Assembly: GCA_051162045.1 (NCBI GenBank)
Contig: JBISDI010000006.1
Strand: one strand, 5' to 3'
Length of the DNA: 64,000 bases
Source: Anaerozeibacter quisquiliarum
Lineage (GTDB): Bacteria; Bacillota; Clostridia; Christensenellales; Aristaeellaceae
Position 1 is the first letter of the stretch, and every line of letters begins with the position of its first letter. The translations under genes were made by a program, and so were the position numbers. The notes under the pieces were generated by a model, which worked only from the letters and a program-made list of their open reading frames with translations, searched no databases and had not been told where the DNA came from. Shown piece after piece: positions 24,467 through 33,562 of this stretch.

Positions 24467-26704
24467 ATGAGCATACTGTACCAGGAGGGCTTCGACCCGG
24501 CCCTCATTGCGCGCCAGGAAGCGATCTTCCACACGGCCAACGGCTATGTGGGCGTGCGCGCGTCGCTCGAGGAGGGGGTGCCGGAGGGCGTCAAGTCGAT
24601 CCGGGGTACCTACCTGAACGGCTTCTACAACCTGCGGCCGATCGCCTACGGCGAAAAGCTGTACGGCTTCCCGGACGAGCAGGAGGTGATGCCGGGCGTC
24701 GCCGACGCGCAGACCATCCGCCTTAACGTGGGGGACGAGCTCTTCAGCCCGTTTACGGGCACGCTTGAGCACTACAGCCGCACGCTCGACATGGACGCCG
24801 GGGTGTCCACGCGCAACATCACGTGGCGCACAGAAAAGGGCGCGACGGTGAAGCTCACAATCGACCGGCTGGCGTCCTGGGTGGAGCCGGCGCTGTTTTT
24901 GATCCGTTACCGGGTGGAATCGGTCGATTATGAGGGCGCGCTGACGTTCGAATCCACGCTCAGCGGCGAGGTGCGCGCCTACGCCGACCCGACCGACCCG
25001 CGCGTCGCGCCTCTGGCCGTCCGGCATCTGGCCGTCGAGAAGGCCGAGCGCCGCGAGGGCGTCGAGGTGCTGACCTTGAGGACGCTTAACGCGCAGCAGC
25101 GCATGGCATGCGCGGTGGGGCACCGGCTGAACGGCCGGCCCGCCGGGCGGCTGTCGGCGCAGGTGCGGCCGGGCGAGGCGATCGTGCTCGAGAAGTGGTG
25201 CGCCTTTCGGGACAGCCGGCGTGCGGTCGATCCGGCGCAGGCGGCGTTCGACATCCTCGAGCGGGCGATGGCCGAGCCGATCGACGCCTGGTTTGCGCGC
25301 CAGCGGGCGGCGGTTTCCGCGTTCTGGGACAGGGCACGCGTCGAGATCCGCGGCGACGAGGCGCTCCAATCGGCGATCGACTTCAGCCTCTACCAGCTCA
25401 TGCAGTCGGCCGGGCGCGACGCGCTGTCGAGCGTGGCCGCCAAGGGCCTGAGCGGCGAGGGCTACGAGGGGCATTACTTCTGGGACACGGAAATCTACAT
25501 CTTCCCGTTCTTCCTGCTCACCGACGCCGCGCGGGCGCGAGAGCTGCTGCGCTTCCGCCACGGCATCTTACCGGGCGCCAAGGCGCACGCCCGCGTCATG
25601 GGGCACGCGCGCGGGGCGCTCTATCCCTGGCGCACGATCGCCGGGCGCGAATGTTCGAGCTACTACCCGACCGGTTCGGCGCAGTACCACATCAACGCCG
25701 ACGTGGCGGGCGCGGTGCTGCAATACTGGCACTTGAGCGGAGACATCCGGTTCATGGCCGAATGCGGGGCCGAGGTGCTGGTCGAGACGGCGCTTTTGTG
25801 GCTGGACGTCGGCCATATGAACGGGGATAAATTCGAGATTCACTCGGTCACCGGCCCCGACGAATACACTTTGCTCGTTGACAACAACTACTACACCAAT
25901 GTGGGCGCGCGCGCCAACTTAATCGGGGCCGTCCGTGTCATGCGGGCCCTGACGGAGGCCGGCCTGGCGGACGGGGTCATCGCAAAGACGGGCGTGACGC
26001 CGGCGGAGCTCGACGCGTTCGAGGATGCCGCGCGCCGCATGCTGTTGCCCTACGACGAGGAGCGGGGCATCTACGCCCAGGACGATTCGTTCCTGCGCAA
26101 GAAGGTGCTGCCGATTGCGGACATCCCCCGCGACCAATTCCCGCTGTTGCTGAACCGCCACCCGTTGTTCCTGAGCCGCCATCAGGTGCTCAAGCAGGCC
26201 GACGCGGTGCTGGCCCACTTCTTGCACGAGGAGGGGGTGGACGAGGGCGCGATGCGGCGCACCTACGACTACTACGAGCCGCTGACCACGCACGATTCCT
26301 CGCTGTCGCCCTGCATCCACGGCATCATGGCGGCGCGGCTGGGTGACATGGACAAGGCCATGGCCTATTTCCGCGAGACCGCACGCCTGGACCTCGACGA
26401 CACCCACTTAAACACCGCCGACGGACTGCACACCGCCAACCTCGGCGGCGTGTACCTGAGCGTGGTGATGGGCTTTGCGGGCCTGCGGATTGGGGAAGAA
26501 GGGGTGTCGCTGTGCCCGCAATTGCCGGGCGGCCTGGAAGGCTATGCGTTTTCCTTCCTCGTAGGCGGCAGCCGCGTGCGCTGCGAGGTCGGGCGCGAGG
26601 GCTGTCAGCTTACGCGGCTCGAGGGGCCGCCCGCGCGGCTGCGCGTATATGGCGAAGGGGTGCTCGTCACCGGGACATATCGATTCCCGGTGCGCAGTAA
26701 ATAG
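24467..26704 (+). CDS. Glycoside hydrolase family 65 disaccharide phosphorylase
   Basis: A 745-residue protein of normal GH65 length. The N-terminal beta-sandwich holds FHTANGYVGVRASLEEG and RGTYLNGFYN. The (alpha/alpha)6 catalytic domain has GEGYEGHYFWDTEIYIFPFF, the general acid glutamate in HSVTGPDEYT and the phosphate-binding segment THDSSLSPCIHG. A short C-terminal jelly roll follows. Members phosphorolyse maltose, kojibiose, nigerose or trehalose to beta-glucose 1-phosphate and glucose in the cytoplasm; the exact sugar is not readable. A phosphoglucomutase-like gene at 15039 could use the product. The importer genes follow. Confidence 0.92.
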   Translation: MSILYQEGFDPALIARQEAIFHTANGYVGVRASLEEGVPEGVKSIRGTYLNGFYNLRPIAYGEKLYGFPDEQEVMPGVADAQTIRLNVGDELFSPFTGTLEHYSRTLDMDAGVSTRNITWRTEKGATVKLTIDRLASWVEPALFLIRYRVESVDYEGALTFESTLSGEVRAYADPTDPRVAPLAVRHLAVEKAERREGVEVLTLRTLNAQQRMACAVGHRLNGRPAGRLSAQVRPGEAIVLEKWCAFRDSRRAVDPAQAAFDILERAMAEPIDAWFARQRAAVSAFWDRARVEIRGDEALQSAIDFSLYQLMQSAGRDALSSVAAKGLSGEGYEGHYFWDTEIYIFPFFLLTDAARARELLRFRHGILPGAKAHARVMGHARGALYPWRTIAGRECSSYYPTGSAQYHINADVAGAVLQYWHLSGDIRFMAECGAEVLVETALLWLDVGHMNGDKFEIHSVTGPDEYTLLVDNNYYTNVGARANLIGAVRVMRALTEAGLADGVIAKTGVTPAELDAFEDAARRMLLPYDEERGIYAQDDSFLRKKVLPIADIPRDQFPLLLNRHPLFLSRHQVLKQADAVLAHFLHEEGVDEGAMRRTYDYYEPLTTHDSSLSPCIHGIMAARLGDMDKAMAYFRETARLDLDDTHLNTADGLHTANLGGVYLSVVMGFAGLRIGEEGVSLCPQLPGGLEGYAFSFLVGGSRVRCEVGREGCQLTRLEGPPARLRVYGEGVLVTGTYRFPVRSK

Positions 26705-26786
26705 GATTTCCCTTAAAGACAATCAGCGGTTTTGCCCATTTTGGAGGTGATTTTCGTAGGCAGATATCCGCATTGTAAAATGGAAC

Positions 26787-26815
26787 TTGACAAGGCGCGC
26801 GTTTTCCAGTATAGT
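26787..26815 (+). promoter_or_regulatory. Promoter of the sugar importer operon
   Basis: TTGACA (26787-26792) and TATAGT (26810-26815) with a 17-base spacer, about 38 bases before the binding-protein ATG. It allows strong expression independent of the GH65 gene. Confidence 0.75.
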
Positions 26816-26852
26816 TAATGTTACGGCATAACACATTGCAAGGAGGAGACCC

Positions 26853-28115
26853 ATGAAGAAGATCATCGCTCTGGCCCTTACGCTGCTGTTCGCGTTCGGC
26901 ATGATTTCGAGCGCGTATGCGGAGGATGTCACCGTCACCATGTTCCAACTCAAGGTCGAGATCGACGCCGCGCTGCAGGAATTCGCCAAGCAGTACAATG
27001 CCTCGCATCCGGGCGTTACCGTCAACGTTGAGACGCTGGGCGGCGGCGCGGACTATCACGGCGCGCTCAAGGCCAAGCTGCAAGCCGACCAGATGCCCTC
27101 CATCTTCGTCATCGAAGGCAAGGGCGGTTACGACGTCTGGAAGGACAACATGGCCGATATGGCCGACTGCGCCTGGGTCAAAGATACCGACTTCGCCTTC
27201 ATGGGCGACGACGGCAAGGTCGTGGGCTTCCCGGTGGCCGTGGAGGGCTTCGGCCTCGGCTACAACGCCGAAATCCTCGAAAAGGCCGGCATCGACCCCG
27301 CCACGCTGACCACCTTCTCGGCGGTCAAGGCCGCCTTCGAGAAGCTCGACGGGATGAAGGCCGAGCTGGGTCTGGACGCGGTGACCTCGATGGCCGCTTC
27401 GATTGCGGGCGGTATGTGGTGGGTTATGGGCAATCACAACTTCAACGCGTACTACGCCGGCGGCATCGGCTATGAAGACACCACCTACCTCGACATGGCG
27501 CTCAAGGGCGAAGTGGATGCGGATCGTCTGGCCGCATACGCCAATTACGCGAAGCTGCTGTTTGACTACGCCGATCAGGACATCCTGACCAACGGCAACT
27601 ACGACGCGCAGGTGTCCGCGTTCGCGCAGGGCAAGACCGCGTTCATCAACCAGGGCAACTGGATCGATCCCAACATGAAGCAGATGGACGCCTCCTTTAA
27701 GATGGGCTACATCTCCCACTGCTTCACCGAGGAAGAGACGACCGGCCTGTTCATGGCCGCGCCCAGCTGGTACTGCCTGAACGGCGGCGCGTCCGAAGCG
27801 GAGCAGAAGGCCGCGAAGGACTTCCTGGACTATATGGCCACCACGCCCGAAGGCGCGGATTACATGGTCAATCAAGCGGGCATGGTGCCGGCGTTCAAGT
27901 CGGTTACCCTAAAGCCCACCGGCCAGTTCTCCGCCGCGCTGGTCGAAGCCAGCGCCCGTGGCGGCAACTACAACTGGCGCTTCGGCTCGATGCCCGACGG
28001 CTTCGCGCAGAACCACCTCGGCCCGGTGTTCGACCTGTTCGCGCAGGATCACTCGGATGTGAATGTGCTCATTCAGGACCTGACCGACACCATCGCCAAG
28101 GCCCCTACGGTATAA
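26853..28115 (+). CDS. Sugar ABC transporter solute-binding protein (family 1)
   Basis: A 420-residue exported protein with signal peptide MKKIIALALTLLFAFGMISSAYA-ED and no lipobox cysteine. The mature protein is a MalE-like binding protein: VTMFQLKVEIDAALQEFAKQ, MPSIFVIEGKGG, and the family segment AFAQGKTAFINQGNW. AGGAGGAG precedes the ATG. Two permeases follow after a terminator-like hairpin, which usually gives excess binding protein. A disaccharide ligand is inferred from the adjacent GH65 phosphorylase. Confidence 0.92.
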   Translation: MKKIIALALTLLFAFGMISSAYAEDVTVTMFQLKVEIDAALQEFAKQYNASHPGVTVNVETLGGGADYHGALKAKLQADQMPSIFVIEGKGGYDVWKDNMADMADCAWVKDTDFAFMGDDGKVVGFPVAVEGFGLGYNAEILEKAGIDPATLTTFSAVKAAFEKLDGMKAELGLDAVTSMAASIAGGMWWVMGNHNFNAYYAGGIGYEDTTYLDMALKGEVDADRLAAYANYAKLLFDYADQDILTNGNYDAQVSAFAQGKTAFINQGNWIDPNMKQMDASFKMGYISHCFTEEETTGLFMAAPSWYCLNGGASEAEQKAAKDFLDYMATTPEGADYMVNQAGMVPAFKSVTLKPTGQFSAALVEASARGGNYNWRFGSMPDGFAQNHLGPVFDLFAQDHSDVNVLIQDLTDTIAKAPTV

Positions 28116-28128
28116 CCTTCGATACGAG

Positions 28129-28155
28129 GGGGGGACCTCCGGGTTCCCCCTTTTT
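28129..28155 (+). terminator. Hairpin with T-run after the binding-protein gene
   Basis: GGGGGGACC pairs with GGTTCCCCC (one wobble), then TTTTT. It probably attenuates transcription into the permease genes. Confidence 0.75.
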
Positions 28156-28202
28156 ATCATGATCAGCCGGGCTTGCCCGCGCCATAAAGGGGGTTCTAAG
28201 CC

Positions 28203-29087
28203 TTGAAGCGCAAAATGTCGGTTGACATTGTGTTCATGTTGCCCTGTCTATTCGCCTTCGTTATGGTGATTATTTGCCCGTTTTTCCTGGGCATCTACTA
28301 TTCGATGACCGATTGGAACGGCGTGCGCGAGACGATCACCTTCGTCGGCCTTGAAAACTTCCGAGGCATGTTCCGGCAACCGCAGTTTCTGTATTCGTTC
28401 ATGATTACGGTATCCTACACCGCAATCAATGTGGTGCTGGTCAATGTGGTCAGCTTCTTCTTATCGCTGTTGGTCACCGGGCAATCGCGGCTTCGGAACC
28501 TCTACCGCGCCGGCTTCTTCGTGCCCAACCTGATCGGCGGCATCGTGCTGGGCTACATCTGGCAGTTCTTGTTTAACAATGTGTTCACGCTGGCGGGGAC
28601 GGCCTTCCCCTTCCTCGCGAAGTCGCTGATTGCCCGCACCGATACGGTCATCTGGGCGATGAGCCTTGTCAACACCTGGCAGTATGCCGGCTATATCATG
28701 CTGATCTACGTGGCGTCGATCCAGTCGGTGCCCGCCTCGGTCATGGAGGCCGCGTCGGTGGATGGAGCCAACTACTTTACGCGGCTGCGTCGTGTGCTGA
28801 TCCCGATGATGGCCAATGCCTTCACGATCTCGCTGTTCCTGACGCTGACCAATTCATTCAAGCAGTTTGACATGAACTTTACGCTGACCAACGGCGGCCC
28901 CAGCGCCCGTTTCATGGGCGGCGCGGTCAAGGCCAGCCAGCTGTTGGCGATGGACATCTACGCGACGGCCAACGCCGCGAACAAGATGGCCGAGGCCCAG
29001 GCCAAGTCGGTGGTCTTCTTCCTGGTCCTGGTCGTGTTCTCGCTTGTGCAGGTCTACTTCAACAAGCGCAAGGAGGTGGAGGCATAA
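28203..29087 (+). CDS. Sugar ABC transporter permease (MalF-like)
   Basis: A 294-residue membrane protein with six helices and the ATPase-docking loop VPASVMEAASVDGANYFTRL, which matches EAAxxDGA. The C-terminal segment has FKQFDMNFTLTNGGPS, typical of sugar permeases. The TTG at 28203 is about 10 bases after AAAGGGGG and is preferred; ATG at 28215 is an alternative. Overlap with the next gene (TAATG) couples translation. Confidence 0.9.
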   Translation: MKRKMSVDIVFMLPCLFAFVMVIICPFFLGIYYSMTDWNGVRETITFVGLENFRGMFRQPQFLYSFMITVSYTAINVVLVNVVSFFLSLLVTGQSRLRNLYRAGFFVPNLIGGIVLGYIWQFLFNNVFTLAGTAFPFLAKSLIARTDTVIWAMSLVNTWQYAGYIMLIYVASIQSVPASVMEAASVDGANYFTRLRRVLIPMMANAFTISLFLTLTNSFKQFDMNFTLTNGGPSARFMGGAVKASQLLAMDIYATANAANKMAEAQAKSVVFFLVLVVFSLVQVYFNKRKEVEA

Positions 29088-29989
29088 TGGCCAAGAATCC
29101 CATGATGCTGGACGCCGTCGGTTCCCGGGACGGACGTTCGCGCCGCGCTGGCAAGATTGCGGTGGAAGCGGTCGGCATTATCCTGTTCCTCCTGTTCCTG
29201 ATGCCATTCTGGATGGTCGTGCTGAATTCCGCCAAGGACGCGCGAGAGATCATCCTGAGCGCCACCGCCTGGCCGGCCAATTGGGGCCAGATGCTCACCA
29301 ACATCGTCAAAATCTTCAACAACCCCACCACCGATTATGTGGGCGCGTTCATCGATTCGGTAATCATCACCACGGTGTCGCTTGCGGTCATCCTGCTGTG
29401 CTCTTCGATGTGTGCGTGGGTGCTGGTGCGCAACAAGACGCGCTGGTCCACGATCATCTTCATGGCGTTCGTGGCGGCCATGGTCATCCCGTTCCAGGTG
29501 GTCATGTTCCCGTTGGTGCGCTGGCTGCGCATCCTCGGCACCGGCACCGGCATTCCGCTCTTGGGTACCTACCAGGGCATCGTGTTCGCCTACCTGGGTT
29601 TTGGCTGCTCGCTGTCGGTGTTCGTGCTGCACGGCTTCATCAAGGGCGTGCCGATGGAATTGGAGGAGGCCGCGACGATCGACGGATGCAGCCAGTCTGC
29701 GACCTTCTTCAGGATCGTGCTGCCGCTGCTGCAGCCGGTGGCGGTGACGGTGCTGATCCTAAACGGCATCTGGATCTGGAACGACTACCTGTTGCCGCTG
29801 CTCGTACTCGGCTCGAACAGCCAGGTGCAGACCATCCCGCTCGCGGTCACCGCGTTCGTTGGTTCGTACCTCAAGCAGTGGGACCTGATCCTCACCAGCG
29901 CCATGCTGGCCATGGTGCCGATCATCGTGCTGTTTCTGTTCGCACAGAAGTACATCATCAAGGGGATGGTCGAGGGGTCGATCAAGTAG
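29087..29989 (+). CDS. Sugar ABC transporter permease (MalG-like)
   Basis: A 300-residue permease with six helices. It carries the loop VPMELEEAATIDGCSQSATF (EAAxxDGC) and the MalG-type segment VIPFQVVMFPLVRWLRIL. It forms the channel with the preceding permease. No ATPase gene follows, so, as in the operon at 17212, a housekeeping ATPase must be shared. A strong terminator lies 19 bases downstream. Confidence 0.9.
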   Translation: MAKNPMMLDAVGSRDGRSRRAGKIAVEAVGIILFLLFLMPFWMVVLNSAKDAREIILSATAWPANWGQMLTNIVKIFNNPTTDYVGAFIDSVIITTVSLAVILLCSSMCAWVLVRNKTRWSTIIFMAFVAAMVIPFQVVMFPLVRWLRILGTGTGIPLLGTYQGIVFAYLGFGCSLSVFVLHGFIKGVPMELEEAATIDGCSQSATFFRIVLPLLQPVAVTVLILNGIWIWNDYLLPLLVLGSNSQVQTIPLAVTAFVGSYLKQWDLILTSAMLAMVPIIVLFLFAQKYIIKGMVEGSIK

Positions 29990-30007
29990 CCATTTGTTGA
30001 CGGGCTG

Positions 30008-30042
30008 AGCGGCTCGTTTCGTATCGAAACGGGCCGCTTTGT
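30008..30042 (+). terminator. Terminator of the GH65/sugar importer operon
   Basis: AGCGGCTCGTTTCG and CGAAACGGGCCGCT pair over 14 bases (one wobble) around TAT, followed by TTGTG. It separates the operon from the convergent phosphatase gene. Confidence 0.7.
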
Positions 30043-30105
30043 GATGTGGGTTACAACCGCCGATCAACACTGGGCGATATCGGGCGCTTGAACGGATTGA
30101 GGTGC

Positions 30106-30252
30106 TTACTTACTCCCCAGCTCGACCGCATAGACCATCCTCGCCGCGAACGTCGCCAAGTCGCTCTGATCCGGCTCGAACACGCGCACGCCGCGCATGC
30201 GGCCGCTGTTCTCGCCGCCCAGGCCGCAGGTTGGACAGCCGATTCTCCTGCA
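30106..30252 (-). other. In-frame coding-like extension after the phosphatase stop codon
   Basis: Beyond the UAA at 30253-30255 the same frame stays open for 48 codons to a second UAA. The sequence is protein-like and includes IGCPTCGLGG and VFEPDQSDLATFAARMVYAV. No start codon with a ribosome site lies at its beginning. It may be a remnant of a longer C-terminal domain cut off by a nonsense mutation, or be reached by readthrough. Confidence 0.35.
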
Positions 30253-31878
30253 TTACTTGATAAGGTCAACCGCGCCCTGCGGTACATACAGGTCGCCGCT
30301 GTTCACCACCACGCCATCCAGCGTCACGGTCTCGCCGTTCAAGGTGGCGGCGTTGCGGTTGACGATCATGCGCAGTTCCGCGTCGTCCTTTTTCACGACG
30401 ATGGCGGGGTTGGCCGCGTCCGATTCGTCGAAGGTCACAGTCGCGCCCTTGGCCTCAAAGGCCGGGATCGCGCGTACGAACAGCTTCTGCGTTGCCGCGT
30501 CCAGATCGACGCCCATGGCCTTTTCCATATAGCGGGCGATGTCGGTGTTCTCCACGGTGCCGGTCAACTGGGTGAGGCCCTCGGGCGCGAAAACGTAGAG
30601 CGTCACGTCGCCGCCGGTGTGGCCACCGGTGGTGAACCCGATGTTTGCGCGCCTGCCGATCATCGGGCCGACGGCGTAATTCATCGAGCCGGCCTCGGCT
30701 TGCTTGATGGTTGCGATTTCCCCGTCGGTCAGATCGGTGATGCCGAAGCGCTCGGCTATGACTTCCGCCGCGTTGGAGCGATCCTCGTTCAGCAGGCTCT
30801 CGATGCCCTCGCCGGTCAGCCTGGCCTTGAGCAGCGGGTCGATGAAGTCGGACAGCGGGCGCTTATCGTAGTCGCCGGTGGTGTCGGCGCTGCCGATGGT
30901 GATGCCGCTGTTGCCATGGTCGGTGGCGGAGACGATCAGCGTATGGCCGTCCTGCTTGGCGAAGTTGAGCGCGACGCCCATCGCCTCGTCAAACGCGAGC
31001 ACGTCCGAGATGATGCCGACCGGGTCGTTGGCGTGGGCGGCCCAGTCCACCTTGCTGCCTTCCACCATCAAAAAGAAGCCGTCCTCGTCCTGAGAGAGCA
31101 ACTCGATGGCCTTCTTGGTCATCTCGCCGAGCGAAGGTTCCTCATCCGGATTGCGGTCCATGTCGTATGCCAGCGAATCTTCTGCGAACATGCCCCACAC
31201 CTTGCCGGAGGTGATGGCGGCGAGTTCGGCGGGCGTGGTGACGTACTGGTACTTTTCCCGAATCACGCTGAGGATGTCGTCGCCGTCCTTGCGGTTCGCA
31301 GCCTCGAGGAACTTCGAGCCTGCGCCCAGCACGACGTCGATGTCCTGATGCGCCTGCTGCTCGGACAGCGCGTCGTAATTCTTGCGGCTGGGGTCATGCG
31401 CCGAGAAATCGGCGGGCGTGGCGTGCATGATCTCGCTGGTGGCAATGAGCCCCGTCGCCTTGCCGGCAAGCTTCGCCGCCTCCAGGATCGAGGCGACCGG
31501 CTTTAACGTATCTTCCGGCGCGAGGGGCGCGAGGCCGGGCATGGTATTCTCCTGCGGCAGTACGCCCACGAAGCCGGTGTGGGACTTGTGCCCGGTGGCC
31601 ATGGCCGTGCCGGCGGGTGCGGAATCGGCGATGGCGGCGTCGGCGGAGTAGGTGCGCACCAGGCCGCTGGCTAGTTCATCCATGTTGAGCGCCTGTCCGC
31701 CCCGGTACCACCGGGCCAGCGTGACGCCGTCGGTGCTCATGCCGTCGGGGATCAACAGGATCACGTTTTTGACCGGTTTGTCCACGACGACCGAATCGAG
31801 CCCGCCCGCGAACGCGGACACCGTCGCCAAGAGCATCGCGATAGTCAACAGGAGACCCAGTGCAGATTTGAGCTTCAT
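30253..31878 (-). CDS. Alkaline phosphatase, secreted
   Basis: A 541-residue protein with signal peptide MKLKSALGLLLTIAMLLATVSAFA. The metal/nucleophile motifs are present: VILLIPDGMSTDG (first metal Asp), DSAPAGTAMATGHKSH (nucleophilic serine, then the conserved T-A-x-A-T-G), VEGSKVDWAAHANDP, VSATDHGNSG and FTTGGHTGGDVTLYVFAPEG. The last ~60 residues resemble the start of a copper-amine-oxidase-N-like wall domain (NAATLNGETVTLDG; YVPQGAVDL) and end abruptly. It releases phosphate from organic esters outside the cell. A GAGGAGG site precedes the ATG. No Pho box was sought. Confidence 0.9.
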   Translation of the reverse strand: MKLKSALGLLLTIAMLLATVSAFAGGLDSVVVDKPVKNVILLIPDGMSTDGVTLARWYRGGQALNMDELASGLVRTYSADAAIADSAPAGTAMATGHKSHTGFVGVLPQENTMPGLAPLAPEDTLKPVASILEAAKLAGKATGLIATSEIMHATPADFSAHDPSRKNYDALSEQQAHQDIDVVLGAGSKFLEAANRKDGDDILSVIREKYQYVTTPAELAAITSGKVWGMFAEDSLAYDMDRNPDEEPSLGEMTKKAIELLSQDEDGFFLMVEGSKVDWAAHANDPVGIISDVLAFDEAMGVALNFAKQDGHTLIVSATDHGNSGITIGSADTTGDYDKRPLSDFIDPLLKARLTGEGIESLLNEDRSNAAEVIAERFGITDLTDGEIATIKQAEAGSMNYAVGPMIGRRANIGFTTGGHTGGDVTLYVFAPEGLTQLTGTVENTDIARYMEKAMGVDLDAATQKLFVRAIPAFEAKGATVTFDESDAANPAIVVKKDDAELRMIVNRNAATLNGETVTLDGVVVNSGDLYVPQGAVDLIK

Positions 31879-31977
31879 AACTCATCCTCCTCATTTCCTT
31901 TTTCCGAAATCATGGTACATGAGGAAGATATGGTGGCGATATGGTATAGGTCAGGCGCGTGTAAATTCTACAGACCG

Positions 31978-32185
31978 GCTTATATCAATCTCGACCATGC
32001 CCGCATTCATCGGGCGGCGTCTTTTCCCCCTGCCGCACCGTGCGGCACCGAACGGCGCTGAGGGTTCCGCCGGAGCAAAGCTGAAAGCCTCGGTGCAGCG
32101 CCGCTGCGCCTGCGTTTTCATGCTGCGCCAGGACGAATAATCCGCTCGCCCGATGAACGCGTTCATGATTTCGGCTGATATAAGC
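31978..32185. repeat. Larger palindromic element related to the MITE/REP family
   Basis: A 208-base stretch with inverted ends: GCTTATATCA at 31978 and TGATATAAGC ending 32185, with further matching CATTCATCGGGCG inside both arms. Its centre, CCTCGGTGCAGCGCCGCTGC, matches the core of elements A and C. It lies in the 570-base gap between the phosphatase and LacI-type genes. The rest of that gap (32190-32380) shows nothing I recognise. Confidence 0.7.
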
Positions 32186-32380
32186 TGCCTTGGCCATCTC
32201 CAGTAGACGCCTTTCGATTCTCTGGGAGTCCAAGTTTCCGGTATTCACTCCAGTTCGAATCCCTTGGAGCCTATTATCACATTGTCCCTCGCTCTGTTTC
32301 AAGGCGCCGCTTTATTCTGCGCTTACGGCGTGCTTGCGCGCCTATATTCAAAATTAACATAAATTTCCGGCAAAATGCTA

Positions 32381-32409
32381 TTGCGCAATCGTTTGGTATC
32401 TGGTATAAT
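32381..32409 (+). promoter_or_regulatory. Promoter and operator of the LacI-family gene
   Basis: TTGCGC (32381-32386) and TATAAT (32404-32409) are 17 bases apart. The palindromic GCAATCGTTTGG (32385-32396) overlaps the -35 box and is nearly the reverse complement of GCAAACGATTGC found before the transporter operon. This arrangement points to autorepression. Confidence 0.65.
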
Positions 32410-32450
32410 GAGCACAAAATCAGGGAGAAGGTTAAAGGTGGGTTGCGCCC

Positions 32451-33455
32451 GTGAACGCGGTGAAATTGGAGGACATTGCGAAAAAGCTCGGGCTTTCCAT
32501 ATCCACCGTCTCGCGCGCGCTGAGCGGCAACGGTCGCGTGGGGGAGAAGACCCGCAGACGCGTGCTGGAGGCGGTCAAGGAGTCCGACTACACGGTAAAC
32601 GCCGTGGCGCGCTCGCTCAGGCTTCGCGACGCGAAGAACATCGGCATCCTCGTTCCCGACATCACCAACAGCTTCTTTGCTTCGGTCATCAAGGGCGCGC
32701 AGGGCGCGTGCCGCGAAAACAGCTACACGCTTATGGTGTGCAACTCAGACGAGAGTCCGGAAATCGAGGAGGAATCGCTGCGCACGCTGCTCGAAAAGCA
32801 GGTGTCCGGGCTGATCCTCGCGACCGTCAGCAACCGTCCGGAGGGCGTGCTCCCCTACCGGCGGCTCAACACCCCGGTGGTATTCATCGACAACCTGCCC
32901 TCGGAATCCCATGCGGCAGACTTCGTGTCTATCGATAACCGCGCGGCGGCGTACCGCCTGACGCGGGAGGTGCTTGCACGCGGCTATCGGCGCATTGGCA
33001 TGATTACGGGACCTCTGACGCAGAGTTCCGGTCGGTTGCGACTTCGCGGCTACAAGGATGCGCTCAAGGAAGCGGGCGTCGCGCCCGAGAAAAACTGGGT
33101 CGTCGAGGGGGACTTCCGCTTCGCATCCGGCTACGCGCACATGCGCGCCGTGCTTTTGCGTGAAGACCGTCCGGAGGCGATGCTGATCGCCAACAACTAC
33201 ATGACCTACGGCGCGCTGAACGCTGTGCGTGAAATGGGGCTCGAAGTGCCGCGGGACATTGCGGTCGCCGCCTTTGACGCCGAGGACCACTCCGGTTTGA
33301 TCGTGCCGCTTATCTCCTGCATCAATCAACCCGCATTCGAAATCGGCTTCCAGTCCGCCCAGATCATTCTGCGTAAGCTTTCCGGAAAAACCGAACCAAC
33401 ACAAACCCATCACATCGTGCTTGAACCGACGCTCTCAGACGGCAACTCCTGGTAA
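32451..33455 (+). CDS. LacI-family transcriptional regulator
   Basis: A 334-residue repressor of normal length. Residues 4-50 hold the LacI helix-turn-helix and hinge: VKLEDIAKKLGLSISTVSRALSG and NAVARSLRLRDAKNIGI. The remainder is a periplasmic-binding-like sensor domain (LVPDITNSFFASVIKGAQGA; FDAEDHSGLIVPLISCINQP). Start is GTG at 32451 after AAGGTGGG. It should bind the two GCAAWCGWTTGC palindromes at 32385 and 33505 and respond to the sugar taken up by the operon downstream. Confidence 0.92.
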   Translation: MNAVKLEDIAKKLGLSISTVSRALSGNGRVGEKTRRRVLEAVKESDYTVNAVARSLRLRDAKNIGILVPDITNSFFASVIKGAQGACRENSYTLMVCNSDESPEIEEESLRTLLEKQVSGLILATVSNRPEGVLPYRRLNTPVVFIDNLPSESHAADFVSIDNRAAAYRLTREVLARGYRRIGMITGPLTQSSGRLRLRGYKDALKEAGVAPEKNWVVEGDFRFASGYAHMRAVLLREDRPEAMLIANNYMTYGALNAVREMGLEVPRDIAVAAFDAEDHSGLIVPLISCINQPAFEIGFQSAQIILRKLSGKTEPTQTHHIVLEPTLSDGNSW

Positions 33456-33504
33456 CGGTGTAAATTGTCGAAAAATGGAGGCCGCGGTTTTTTTGCCGGT
33501 TTGC

Positions 33505-33516
33505 GCAAACGATTGC
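33505..33516 (+). promoter_or_regulatory. LacI-type operator before the RbsABC-like operon
   Basis: GCAAACGATTGC is an inverted repeat with the central CG typical of LacI-family sites and matches the site at 32385. A weak -35 TTGCGC at 33501 overlaps it, as in the regulator's own promoter. The transporter GTG start follows 47 bases on. Confidence 0.65.
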
Positions 33517-33562
33517 TCAAATCCTATCACTCAAAACTCATGTCGAAGGAAGTGAAGCGAAG

